Origin: Cognatundibacterium squillarum | GTDB lineage: Bacteria; Pseudomonadota; Gammaproteobacteria; Burkholderiales; Burkholderiaceae_D | DNA length: 64,000 bases | Direction: 5' to 3' | Assembly: GCF_014652435.1 (NCBI RefSeq) | Contig: NZ_BMYU01000002.1 | Span: forward strand, 248,001-312,000 | Shown here: positions 42,254-50,659 of the stretch, piece after piece | Numbering within the stretch: position 1 is the first letter of the stretch | Layout: each line of letters starts with the position of its first letter | Notes under the pieces: generated by a model | What the model saw: the letters and a program-made list of their open reading frames with translations, nothing else | What the model was told of the DNA's origin: nothing | The model's database searches: none | Made by a program: the position numbers and the translations under genes

Positions 42254-44170
42254 TCAGCGACTAAGATGCCATAACCACAACAGTACAAAGGCCAGCGCCA
42301 GAAGTGGCCGGAAACTACGCTTCCATCGGAAACTTGCGTATAACGACAGCAAACTCATCATCAGTGGTAAAGCGCCTTTCAGCAAAATGCTCAGTACCAA
42401 CCCTGCAATCAGATCCGTCAGCATGGTCCCGGCACTGACAGAAGGCGGTAGTTTGGACAGGTTCATGCTGGTTTGTTCTGCATTCTCCGGAAATACCTGC
42501 GCCGGTGCTGCATCCGGCGAACCGGCATCGTAATCAGTGCCGGACCGGCTTTGCGAAACGGGTTCAGATATTTTCTCAGTACCGGCAGGCTGACGTCGTT
42601 GCTCGCGTCGCTGTAAATCAGTTAATTCAGGTACAGGTTCAGGCGGCAGTGCTGCAGACCACCAGGCCTGCCCCTCACTACGCGGCGGCACACCGCCATC
42701 CGCGGCAATTTTTCGCCAGAGGACATTCGCCGTGCCAGCCGCTGCAGCTCCCCACTGTTGCTTCATACGATGTATGCGCTGTAAAGCCGGCGCACCTTTT
42801 GACGGTTGCACCATCATCAGATAACGCGCAAAACCTTCTGCCGCACGCAATACATCACTGTTGCCATTCCAGTGCAAACCTGCAGGTCCGTGCTTTTCCA
42901 GCTTGTTCAGCAAAGCGCGGAAACGATGCAAGGTTTCGCGATTCAGGGCAGGATGCTGATTCACCACAATCCCGGTCACTTCCTGGCGCTGGTGCGCCCG
43001 CATCACGCGCTGCTTTTCCGGATGCAGGGTAAAGCCCTCTGCTGTCATCCGTTGTTGTACGCGCCAGAGTAACTTTCCGACCGGTGCCTTAGGGTCAGCA
43101 GCAGAAAATGTCAGATCATCGGCATAACGGGAATACTGAAATCCCAGACGCTGCGCCAGTTTTTGTAAACGCTGATCCATACCGAAGCACAGCAAATTCG
43201 TCAGCGCCGGACTTGTCGGTGCGCCCTGCGGTAATCTGCGGTCAGCGCGTGCGACCAGCCAGCGCTGACCGTCAATGTCAACCGGCGAAACCGGTAACTC
43301 GGTACAAAGCATACTCAGCAGCGTCGCAACCTGTTCACTGTAGCCAAGCTGCCGGAATATCCCTTTCACCCGTCGCCATCCGACGCTGGGAAAAAAATCT
43401 TTCACATCCAGATTAATGACGACAGCCTTACCTGTATGGGGCTGCGCGTTACTTAATACTGATTTGCCATACACAAAACCGTGAGCAGCATCGTGGACCG
43501 GCACTTTTTGCAGTAAGGCATCAAGAATCCTGTACTGCACCCGCTTAATCCTGGGCATAGGCGCGGCAATTTCGCGCAAACCACCGGTTTTCTTTTTCAG
43601 CGAAAAATACTGATAGTGCGAATACCGACTCACTCTGCGCTGAAAACTCAGAAAACGTAATTCATGCAGGCTGATGCCGAGAAAAGCCGCCAGACCTGCT
43701 GCATCGTGAATCTCCGGCAGACCATGCCGTTGCAAACGCTGCGTGTCACTCGTGCGCTGCAATAAGCCAGCACTGAGATTGTCGCCTATGTAATCAATGT
43801 CGGTCTGGCGGCGCTGCCATACCGCATGTGCTTTTTCAAACCGCCGTTGCGCGTGCTGACGTTTGGTCTGCTCACGCTGCTCACGGGCCGCCTGCATACG
43901 CTCACGCTGCAACATGCGCAAAGCTTTTTCCGGATCACTGATCTGCGCCAGTTCAGACTGCATGTCGCGCAAGCGTTTTGTCAGCACCTGCTCGCGTTCC
44001 AGCAAAGCCTGCTCGGGTGCCGGGATATCCTGCTGTTGCGGCCAGTAACCGAGTCTTTGCATTTCGCGCAAGACGACCAGATCTTTACCCTGTGCGCTGA
44101 CATGGGCATACAGTTCGTCGCGCGTCATTTGCGACAAAGGTTTAGCGGAAGACGTAGAGTTTGCTGTCAT
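42254..44170 (-). CDS. Retron reverse transcriptase with N-terminal and C-terminal extensions
   Basis: The ATG at 44170 is preferred over a TTG two codons upstream; the product has 638 residues. The RT core runs from about residue 170 to 430. Retron hallmarks are visible: the NAxxH-type motif as DAAHG (H at 230), VINLDVKDFFPSV, RRLPQGAPTSPALTNLL, the catalytic YADD at 349-352, and VTG at 398-400. An N-terminal extension of about 170 residues is coiled coil with a basic stretch. A C-terminal extension of about 200 residues ends in roughly 60 hydrophobic residues (two or three membrane helices). Typical retron RTs have 300-400 residues. The msr-msd RNA lies directly upstream and is its template. 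It makes the branched RNA-DNA molecule of an anti-phage system. Confidence 0.9.
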   Translation of the reverse strand: MTANSTSSAKPLSQMTRDELYAHVSAQGKDLVVLREMQRLGYWPQQQDIPAPEQALLEREQVLTKRLRDMQSELAQISDPEKALRMLQRERMQAAREQREQTKRQHAQRRFEKAHAVWQRRQTDIDYIGDNLSAGLLQRTSDTQRLQRHGLPEIHDAAGLAAFLGISLHELRFLSFQRRVSRYSHYQYFSLKKKTGGLREIAAPMPRIKRVQYRILDALLQKVPVHDAAHGFVYGKSVLSNAQPHTGKAVVINLDVKDFFPSVGWRRVKGIFRQLGYSEQVATLLSMLCTELPVSPVDIDGQRWLVARADRRLPQGAPTSPALTNLLCFGMDQRLQKLAQRLGFQYSRYADDLTFSAADPKAPVGKLLWRVQQRMTAEGFTLHPEKQRVMRAHQRQEVTGIVVNQHPALNRETLHRFRALLNKLEKHGPAGLHWNGNSDVLRAAEGFARYLMMVQPSKGAPALQRIHRMKQQWGAAAAGTANVLWRKIAADGGVPPRSEGQAWWSAALPPEPVPELTDLQRREQRRQPAGTEKISEPVSQSRSGTDYDAGSPDAAPAQVFPENAEQTSMNLSKLPPSVSAGTMLTDLIAGLVLSILLKGALPLMMSLLSLYASFRWKRSFRPLLALAFVLLWLWHLSR

Positions 44171-44192
44171 AGTCAAAATAATCTGAACGACA

Positions 44193-44457
44193 GCAATCAG
44201 GAAGAGAGGGCAGGAAGCTCATCGAAGAGCCTCTGGTACTGAGAAGCTCCACTCGACGCCGTATATGACTACCGGCGCCAATGAGGGTCACGGACCCCGC
44301 ATCGTCATTGCGCCGGTAGTCATATACGGCACAGTGAAGAGCGGCTCAGTGATGCATAACAAGACATACTGCAAGAATGACGAAACATCATTCGGGTTGC
44401 AAGAGCCTTCCTGCCGTCTGCGATTCTACTGCCTGATTGCGGCCATGTAAACCAAAG
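44193..44457 (-). ncRNA. Retron msr-msd RNA
   Basis: Read on the minus strand, the locus has the canonical retron order. A TAATAT -10-like box lies at 44464-44469. The a1 repeat follows: GCAATCAGG at 44432-44440 and GGCAGGAAGGCTC at 44403-44415. An msr hairpin, GAATGA-TGTTTCG-TCATTC, lies at 44375-44393. The msd is a long stem whose arms, 44258-44284 and 44305-44330, pair over 26 positions (first GCCGTATATGACTACCGGCGC, 21 bases perfect) with a small GGGTC-CGT-GACCC top hairpin. The a2 repeat (GAGCTTCCTGCC at 44209-44220, CCTGATTGC at 44193-44201) closes the structure just before the reverse transcriptase gene. The RNA ends and branching G are not determined. Confidence 0.9.
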
Positions 44458-44533
44458 CCTGAAATATTAATTTACAAAAAATTCTTAAGTAGCATTACCA
44501 CACTACTCTGCAATGCGCTGAATTGCATTGCTG

Positions 44534-46186
44534 TTACTTACAATACACCTGCTGACGCAAAGCCAGTATGTGCTCGCAAGGGCCACGTCTTAACTGATGC
44601 CGGAAAAAGTAGTCGCAGCCGCACTGCGCATCACGTATCCGCAAATCAGCATCCATTGTCAGCGATACCGGCAACCATCGCGATGGATTACGCGCGCTCT
44701 CCGCAACCCGGGCGCGCCACAGTACATGTTCACCACTACCCTCCTGCCCCGCGTCTTTTACCAGTCCCGCCGACATCAGCTGGCTCGCCAGCGCTTCCTG
44801 CTCACTCTGAAACCGCAGACTGTCCATCTGTAAAGGTTCGCGCACCAGATCACGCCAGCGGACAGTACGCAGTTGCAAGTCGTACACCGCTCTGCCACTC
44901 TGTATCAGTGCTTCAGTCGCTGCCGCCACTTCGCCGGAAGGCAAACCATGTTGCTGGCTGAAACCGGCCACCGGCAATTGCCATTGCGTATTCAGCGCCT
45001 GCGTGACCGCCTGCATGGTCGCGCTACTGTAAGCGGTGCGCGGGGCCATCAGCGCCAGCTGACTGCCAGAGGACCAGTCATTCGCAGTCCATCCGGATAA
45101 GCCCAGTGTGAATGCCATATCCGGCATATTTGCGACCCAGAAACTCGGCATGCCAGTACCGAGTAAATGTACGGTAAATGATTGCGCAACCGGAATCAGC
45201 CGTTCCAGCGTCAGTATGCGGCGGCGTCCCCAGATACGGATTTCCTGCGCCGCATCGCCCTGAAATACCGAGCGTGCAAACTGCAAACGCTGATTCCAGG
45301 GTTCGATCAGCACCTCCACCGGTTTTCCCGGTTGCAGAATAAAGCGCAGTGAGCGCGGGCCATTCTTTTCTTTACGGCGACGCAAAGCGAGGCAGATACC
45401 GTGAATATCCATAGGATGCAGTTGCAACTGCACGGCTGGCAGACTCATTGCGGTGCTGACCTGCAGAAAACCTCTGATCCAGCTGTCGGGCAAATCAATT
45501 TCCGGTTCCTGCCATTGTTCATCCTGTCCGCTGGTGACAGAAAAGCCTGCCTGCTGAATACCGAAGCGTGTCTGTTTATAGTCACGGATTTTCTGAAATT
45601 CGGTGTAAAGCGCGTCTGAGTAATCAATATTGGTTGTGCCGCAGGCCATATCACCATGCTGTCCGAACACATTGTGTGAACAGGATAAGCTGGCGTAGCT
45701 GGCTTCATCGCGACTGAAACATTCAAACAGAATCTGATCCGGATGGACGCTAATCACCGGATCCAGCACCAGCCACATATCGCGGTTCTGCCGGTATAAA
45801 TCATTAAAATACTGTTGGCGAGCTGCATAGAAAGGTTTGAGTAACAGGCCTTTCTGCTGCTGCAACTGTGTCAGCTCTTTCTGAATTCCTGCGCTTTCTG
45901 CGCGCAAATTTTCAGATCGCGCCATGTACTGATTCAGCATGGATTGCTGGTTTTCCTGCAGCCATTGCTGATAAGCACTCCGGTCTTTAGGGCGTGTTTT
46001 CAGATCAGAAACCACCACATCGTGCAGGCTGCTGATCGCTTCGCGGAAATGCAATGCAGCAGAAGGCTGAAGAATGCCGTCAAAGTAAACCGGTGCCCGC
46101 AGGGTATCCGGTGCGAACTGCATACTGGTGCTGTACGCCGTATCCTGAATCTGGCTCTGACCATAATAGCGATAACGGAATTTCAT
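44534..46186 (-). CDS. Retron-associated SWIM zinc-finger protein
   Basis: A 550-residue soluble protein. The C-terminus has a SWIM motif: C522-x-C524, twelve residues, C537-x-H539 (DAQCGCDYFF and RRGPCEHILALR), a zinc finger that can bind DNA or proteins. The N-terminal 140 residues include a coiled coil (QKELTQLQQQKGLLLKPFYAARQQYF), and the central part is beta-rich without a named domain. It overlaps the HEAT-repeat gene by four bases (ATGA) and has GGAG at the right distance, so the two are translated together. It lies directly upstream of the retron RNA and is a probable effector or regulatory partner of the retron. Confidence 0.82.
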   Translation of the reverse strand: MKFRYRYYGQSQIQDTAYSTSMQFAPDTLRAPVYFDGILQPSAALHFREAISSLHDVVVSDLKTRPKDRSAYQQWLQENQQSMLNQYMARSENLRAESAGIQKELTQLQQQKGLLLKPFYAARQQYFNDLYRQNRDMWLVLDPVISVHPDQILFECFSRDEASYASLSCSHNVFGQHGDMACGTTNIDYSDALYTEFQKIRDYKQTRFGIQQAGFSVTSGQDEQWQEPEIDLPDSWIRGFLQVSTAMSLPAVQLQLHPMDIHGICLALRRRKEKNGPRSLRFILQPGKPVEVLIEPWNQRLQFARSVFQGDAAQEIRIWGRRRILTLERLIPVAQSFTVHLLGTGMPSFWVANMPDMAFTLGLSGWTANDWSSGSQLALMAPRTAYSSATMQAVTQALNTQWQLPVAGFSQQHGLPSGEVAAATEALIQSGRAVYDLQLRTVRWRDLVREPLQMDSLRFQSEQEALASQLMSAGLVKDAGQEGSGEHVLWRARVAESARNPSRWLPVSLTMDADLRIRDAQCGCDYFFRHQLRRGPCEHILALRQQVYCK

Positions 46187-49100
46187 ACTTTTTCTCCGCG
46201 GCGGTGTGAACGGATTTCTGCCGGTGGCATGCTGACAATGCCTTCCGCCAGTGTTGCCAGTTGCGGATGGATTTGCAGAATCTCTGTCAATCCGAGGATA
46301 TAACTGGCTTTATCCTGCACTGCCTGCGTTGCCACCAGACGCACATACAAAGGAATTACCAGATGTGCCAGATCCGCTTGCTGCTTTGCCAGTCCGTGCA
46401 GTAAATGCTGACTGCGCAATCGCGTGACGCGACTGCGGTTGACGCGTGAAAGCACGTTCAGGAAATACGGCAGCAATTTGTTCAGCAGCGCAGCTTTTTC
46501 CGGCACCGGCGTCAGCTGAAATACCTGCTCCAGCCACTGACTGACAAATAACTGCATGCTTTCCGACGGATGCTGACTCAGATCTGCCAGCCATTGCGCC
46601 GCTTCTTCGGCGCGGAAGCGTTCCGTCAGTAGCTGGCGTGCAAAGCGCTGGATATCATCATACGGATGATCACAACAATGCATCAGCTCAGACAAAGTCC
46701 AGTCACCGGGGCGCAGTTGCTGTTCCCAGCAAGTCATCAGTGCGGCACGGAATTCCGGCCACGGCGTATGAAAAGCATCCAGCCATTGCGCCCGTTCTGT
46801 CAGGTCATGCAACGCCAGTCGCTGAAAATGCTGCAGCATATGCAGACGCACTGCAGCCATAGGATGGCGCGCAAGTGCAATCCAGCGCGCCGGAGTCATT
46901 GCCACCGCAAATCCTGAATCTTCGGTTTCCAGCAGCCAGAAACCTGCCAGCTGCGCACCACCGCTGCGCGCTTGCAACAAGCGCCATTGCAAATCGGTAT
47001 CCAGTGCCGGCAGCACATCCGACTGATAGTGCTGCATCCAGCGCAGAATTTCCTGATGCAGATGATGTCCGGGGTTCGCGCTACTGTCCGGTTCTGCATC
47101 ATCCGGCAATGCGCGGAACAAGGCATCAATCAGCGTGCGTGCCAATTGCGGAATGACGGAGGATCCCGTTTCAAGGCGATACAGCAATGGCCAGATTGCA
47201 AGACGAACACGCGCGTGTTCTGTACAGGCTAAAAAACTGATCAGGTCAGGACGCGCAAAAATGATGGCGGGAGGCAAAACCGTACACAGCGTTGCTGCCA
47301 GTATGCGTAAATCCGGATCGGCATCTGCCATCCATTCCGGCAACTGACGAATGCAGCTCTCTGCCTGCCATTGCGGATGGTGACTGATGAGCAGCAGCGC
47401 AATACGTTTCAGACGCGGATGCCCTTCCTGTAATACACGCTCCCAGACAGCGGCCTGAGCGATACCGGCGTTCGCTGCGGCAGTGCTCAGCCAGTCCTGT
47501 ACCCATGAGCACGCACGGTCGCGTGCTTCTGCAGAAATGTCCGGATTGCCGCTCAGCCATGTGTTGACTGCATCCAGCAATGCAGAATTCTCTGCGGCTT
47601 GCAGACGCGGCATCAGTAATTGCAATAAGTGCTGACAACGCTGATCCGGATGCAGAACCAGATGCAGCAAGATCGCAGGGCATTGCTGCGTCACTTCAGG
47701 ATGGGCAGTCAGCCAGCGCAGGATAAATTCTGTGGCCGGTGCGTATCCGGCCTGCAGAAACCAGATCGCACAATCCGGTGCAGCCGTCCCGCTTTCCAGC
47801 AAGGGCTGGTGATAAGCCCACGCCAGCGCCAGCCCGGACTCACCCTGAAGCAGAATCTGCTGCCACTGATCAGCAGATAATTCTGCAAGAAATGCGGGCA
47901 GATCGTGCAAAGCACGTGCTGCAAAACGCTGGACGGTGGCGATGTCTGACTGCAACAGGCATTGCAGTAAATGCGCTGGCTGCGCATTCCAGAGTGCAGC
48001 AAACGCTTCTGTGCGTGGCTGATCTTTAAATGCATATTGCTGCTCAGGCTCAGTACGCCACCAGCTCAGGCCACTGCTCGACCAGCAGACACCGGCATCT
48101 TCCCTGAACAGAATCTGACTCAGCACCAGCCAGCGCGAATAGCTGCTGTGATGGCGCGAGGTGTATTTGTACTGGCGCGTATCGCTGTCCCAGTAAGGAT
48201 GACGGGAAACGAAGGCTTTGGCTGCATCCTGTTCACGCGCTGCCAGCAACACGCCGCTTGCCATAGCCGGATAAGCGTCCGGCTGCATCACTGCCAGCCG
48301 GCGCAGCGTACGCCAGCCGCGACGGCGGAAATAATCGCGGGTCAGATTCGAGAAACACAGCTGATTTTCTTCCTGCTGCACCGCCTGACGGTAAGGCACG
48401 GGGCGACGATGGCGCGGCAGATAAATATACGCTGCGCTGCTTGCATTAAACACACGCGGCGCGGTCACTTCAAACCGCATCAGCAGCAAGCCGTATAACT
48501 CAGCATCCAGTCGTATTTCTGCAATTTTCCAGAGGTGGCGCATGGCGCGGAACACCAGACTATCCACCGGTAAACTGCGGCACTGACTGAGTACCAGCGT
48601 CCTTGCCAGTGTTGCGGCAGCCGGTTCTGCACTGAAGCTGATCAGGTATAAAGATTCCAGCCAGTCGTCCAGCCGCCATTTTTCCCAGCGCATGGCATGC
48701 AGCAGCGACTTCAGCACCGGCTCTGCATCCTGCGTTTGCAGTCCGGTTTGCCATGCCTGCTGCAATTCCTGCGGCCAGCTCTGTACCAGCTTTTCCGCGT
48801 AGTCCTGCGCTTCGCTGGCCGGACACAACACCAGCCATGCCAGACGCGCAATGCGGCCTGTCATCGGCGATGAAGTCCGCGTCAGTAAAGCCTGTACCGC
48901 CGGATATGCACCCGGATCTTCGCAACGGACAATCGCGTAGCAGATACAGTAGTCGAGTAAATCTGAACCGCTCTGCAGATAAGGAATCAGTGCGGGTAAG
49001 GCAGCGCGGCAACGGTGTTCACCCAGTTGCCACGCCAGTCGGGAACGTGCACGCGGCGACAGACTGCGCCAGCGATCCAGTTGCTGCAGTAAAGCTTGTT

Positions 49101-49467
49101 GTTGCGGCGTGATGATGTCGGGTAAGGCTGCGTTTTTTGTGACGGTTGTTACTGCAGTCTGCGTCAGATCAGGTGCAGGAGCCGGTTTCACAGGCAGATC
49201 TTCCGGCCAGCGCAGGTCTTTCAAGGCATAACCCTGCTGCAAACGGCTTCTATATAAGTCATCACAAAGTTGCTCTGCTTCCGCCAGCGACACCGGAAAC
49301 GGCGTTCTGGTGTGTTCCTGCCAGGCTTTGCCGGATTTACCTTCACGCCAGTTCACCAGATAGCGCGCCGGTTCTTCATGGCCGGGGGCGCGTATCAGCT
49401 CGATCTCCAGCAAACGCGACGGTTCATTCAGAAACATTAAGCGATATTTTTTTACGATGCCCGCCAT
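46183..49467 (-). CDS. Retron-associated WGR-like/HEAT-repeat protein
   Basis: The ATG at 49467 is chosen because GAGG lies six bases before it, giving 1094 residues. Residues 1-85 look like a WGR domain (strands VKKYRLMFLN, RYLVNWREGKSGKAW, then VSLAEAEQLCDDLYRSRLQQGY), although the WGR tripeptide itself reads WRE. The rest is an array of helical HEAT/ARM repeats with repeated L-x2-LL, A-x-A/R-x-L patterns from about residue 130 to the end. No enzymatic motif is visible. It resembles the MolR/YehF type in architecture. It is translationally coupled to the SWIM protein, so the two probably form a complex that senses or executes the retron response. Confidence 0.82.
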   Translation of the reverse strand: MAGIVKKYRLMFLNEPSRLLEIELIRAPGHEEPARYLVNWREGKSGKAWQEHTRTPFPVSLAEAEQLCDDLYRSRLQQGYALKDLRWPEDLPVKPAPAPDLTQTAVTTVTKNAALPDIITPQQQALLQQLDRWRSLSPRARSRLAWQLGEHRCRAALPALIPYLQSGSDLLDYCICYAIVRCEDPGAYPAVQALLTRTSSPMTGRIARLAWLVLCPASEAQDYAEKLVQSWPQELQQAWQTGLQTQDAEPVLKSLLHAMRWEKWRLDDWLESLYLISFSAEPAAATLARTLVLSQCRSLPVDSLVFRAMRHLWKIAEIRLDAELYGLLLMRFEVTAPRVFNASSAAYIYLPRHRRPVPYRQAVQQEENQLCFSNLTRDYFRRRGWRTLRRLAVMQPDAYPAMASGVLLAAREQDAAKAFVSRHPYWDSDTRQYKYTSRHHSSYSRWLVLSQILFREDAGVCWSSSGLSWWRTEPEQQYAFKDQPRTEAFAALWNAQPAHLLQCLLQSDIATVQRFAARALHDLPAFLAELSADQWQQILLQGESGLALAWAYHQPLLESGTAAPDCAIWFLQAGYAPATEFILRWLTAHPEVTQQCPAILLHLVLHPDQRCQHLLQLLMPRLQAAENSALLDAVNTWLSGNPDISAEARDRACSWVQDWLSTAAANAGIAQAAVWERVLQEGHPRLKRIALLLISHHPQWQAESCIRQLPEWMADADPDLRILAATLCTVLPPAIIFARPDLISFLACTEHARVRLAIWPLLYRLETGSSVIPQLARTLIDALFRALPDDAEPDSSANPGHHLHQEILRWMQHYQSDVLPALDTDLQWRLLQARSGGAQLAGFWLLETEDSGFAVAMTPARWIALARHPMAAVRLHMLQHFQRLALHDLTERAQWLDAFHTPWPEFRAALMTCWEQQLRPGDWTLSELMHCCDHPYDDIQRFARQLLTERFRAEEAAQWLADLSQHPSESMQLFVSQWLEQVFQLTPVPEKAALLNKLLPYFLNVLSRVNRSRVTRLRSQHLLHGLAKQQADLAHLVIPLYVRLVATQAVQDKASYILGLTEILQIHPQLATLAEGIVSMPPAEIRSHRRGEKV

Positions 49468-49690
49468 GCAAACCTCAGTACTGTGGTCAGTCAAAGCGGA
49501 AGATTATGACATGCAAAACATATAACTTTGCGAATTTTCCGCGTAGTGGTGTGCCCTGCGCAGCAGATCGCAAAATTCGGACAGAATGCGCCATCCCAAC
49601 CGGCGACACATGCCCCATGCGAAGACGGCAAGCGGACGACATGAGGAACGATTTCAGGGGCGATTTCAGGGTTGATTCATGCCCGTTTAC

Positions 49691-49775
49691 CCCTGAATGC
49701 GGTGTTCAGCACAGCGATCCGGCGGTCGTCGGCAGAAAGTGCGGGCCTTCGGAAATCGCAGATGACGATTTCAGC
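49691..49775 (-). repeat. Dispersed palindromic repeat, minus orientation
   Basis: CCTGAATGCGGTGTTCAGCA, then GATCCGGCGGTCGTCGGCAG and AAAGTGCGGGCC, ends in GCAGATGACGATT. It is of the GTCGTCGGCAGAAAG subtype. It lies between the retron operon start and the membrane-protein/XRE operator. Confidence 0.8.
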
Positions 49776-49791
49776 AAAATGCCAACAATGA

Positions 49792-49937
49792 TGTAAAGCG
49801 TCCTTGACATTCTTTTTGCTCACGCTATGATGTAAAGGAAGCTTGACACACAGCCGGATTAACACCGCCGCCGATGTCAGGCACTGCTGCCGCACTGCGG
49901 CATTTTTCTTACACTGCAATGTCAAGTTTGCTTTACA
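49792..49937 (+). promoter_or_regulatory. Promoter with three operator dyads for the XRE regulator
   Basis: TTGACA (49804-49809), a 16-base spacer and TATGAT (49826-49831) form a strong sigma-70-type promoter. Three matches to TGTaAAGnnnnCTTgACA occur: TGTAAAGCGTCCTTGACA at 49792-49809 over the -35, TGTAAAGGAAGCTTGACA at 49831-49848 over the -10, and TGTCAAGTTTGCTTTACA at 49920-49937 downstream in opposite direction. The placement is ideal for autorepression by the XRE protein at 50354. Confidence 0.75.
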
Positions 49938-49952
49938 ACGAAAGGAAACATC

Positions 49953-50357
49953 ATGTCTGACTATTCTCAGCACGACATCAACACCATGCGCCAGTACCGT
50001 AAAGAATTGTGGAGCTGCATCGCCGTGTACATGGTGGTGCTGTTCGGCTCGATCTGGATTGCAAAAGGTCTCACAGAACAATGGATGCGTGCCGCCATCG
50101 TGCTCTTGCCTGCCATACCGGCTGCCGGCGTGTTGTGGGTGGTGATCCGCCATCTGCGCCGCATGGATGATTATGTCCGCCTGATCATGCTGGAAATACT
50201 GGCAATTTCCGGTGGCTTCACCGCCCTGCTCGCGTTCAGCTACGGTTTTCTGGAAGGTGTCGGCTTTCCGCGCCTCAGTGGTTTTATCTACTACGGTCTG
50301 TTTATGGGAACCTGGCTGGTGGTCAGCATGTTCCGGAAATACCGGGGTGAAATATGA
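49953..50357 (+). CDS. Multi-helix membrane protein paired with an XRE regulator
   Basis: A 134-residue protein with AAAGGA before its start. About four hydrophobic segments are visible (around residues 22-40, 46-64, 77-97, 107-125) joined by short loops, with a conserved-looking RHLRRMDDYVRLIMLEI. Similar small membrane proteins are often encoded upstream of a short XRE-type regulator. The stop overlaps the start of that regulator by four bases (ATGA), so the two are coupled. The function of this protein is unknown. Confidence 0.75.
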   Translation: MSDYSQHDINTMRQYRKELWSCIAVYMVVLFGSIWIAKGLTEQWMRAAIVLLPAIPAAGVLWVVIRHLRRMDDYVRLIMLEILAISGGFTALLAFSYGFLEGVGFPRLSGFIYYGLFMGTWLVVSMFRKYRGEI

Positions 50358-50545
50358 AAAACATCGTCAAGGATTTACGCGCAGAAAAAGGCTGGAGTCA
50401 GGCTGCACTGGCCGACTTACTCAGCGTATCGCGCCAGACCATTAATGCGATTGAAACCGGCAAGTACGATCCCAGTCTGCCACTGGCGTTTGCACTGGCG
50501 CGTCTGTTCAGCAAGCGGATTGAAGAAATTTTTTCAGAAGATTAA
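50354..50545 (+). CDS. Short XRE-family transcriptional regulator
   Basis: A 63-residue protein that is essentially one helix-turn-helix: KDLRAEKGWSQAALADLLSVSRQTINAIETGKYDPSLPLAFALARLF, with a short C-terminal IEEIFSED. It matches the YozG/helix-turn-helix-3 group. It overlaps the upstream membrane-protein gene by four bases. It is the likely ligand of the three TGTAAAG-CTTGACA dyads in the promoter region and so regulates its own operon. Confidence 0.88.
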   Translation: MKNIVKDLRAEKGWSQAALADLLSVSRQTINAIETGKYDPSLPLAFALARLFSKRIEEIFSED

Positions 50546-50659
50546 GCAGAACGAAGCGTTCTGCAATGCAGTTTCAGGTCGTACCGGTTTCATTTTGTCT
50601 GGTTTTGCTTTGGTTTATCTGGTTAAACGAAATACACAACAACATTGACGGAGCACATC

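Noticed and set aside
42254..44170. Reverse transcriptase as a group II intron maturase or diversity-generating element
   Set aside because: There is no maturase or endonuclease domain, no variable-repeat pair was seen, and a retron-type RNA lies directly upstream together with VTG and NAxxH-type motifs.
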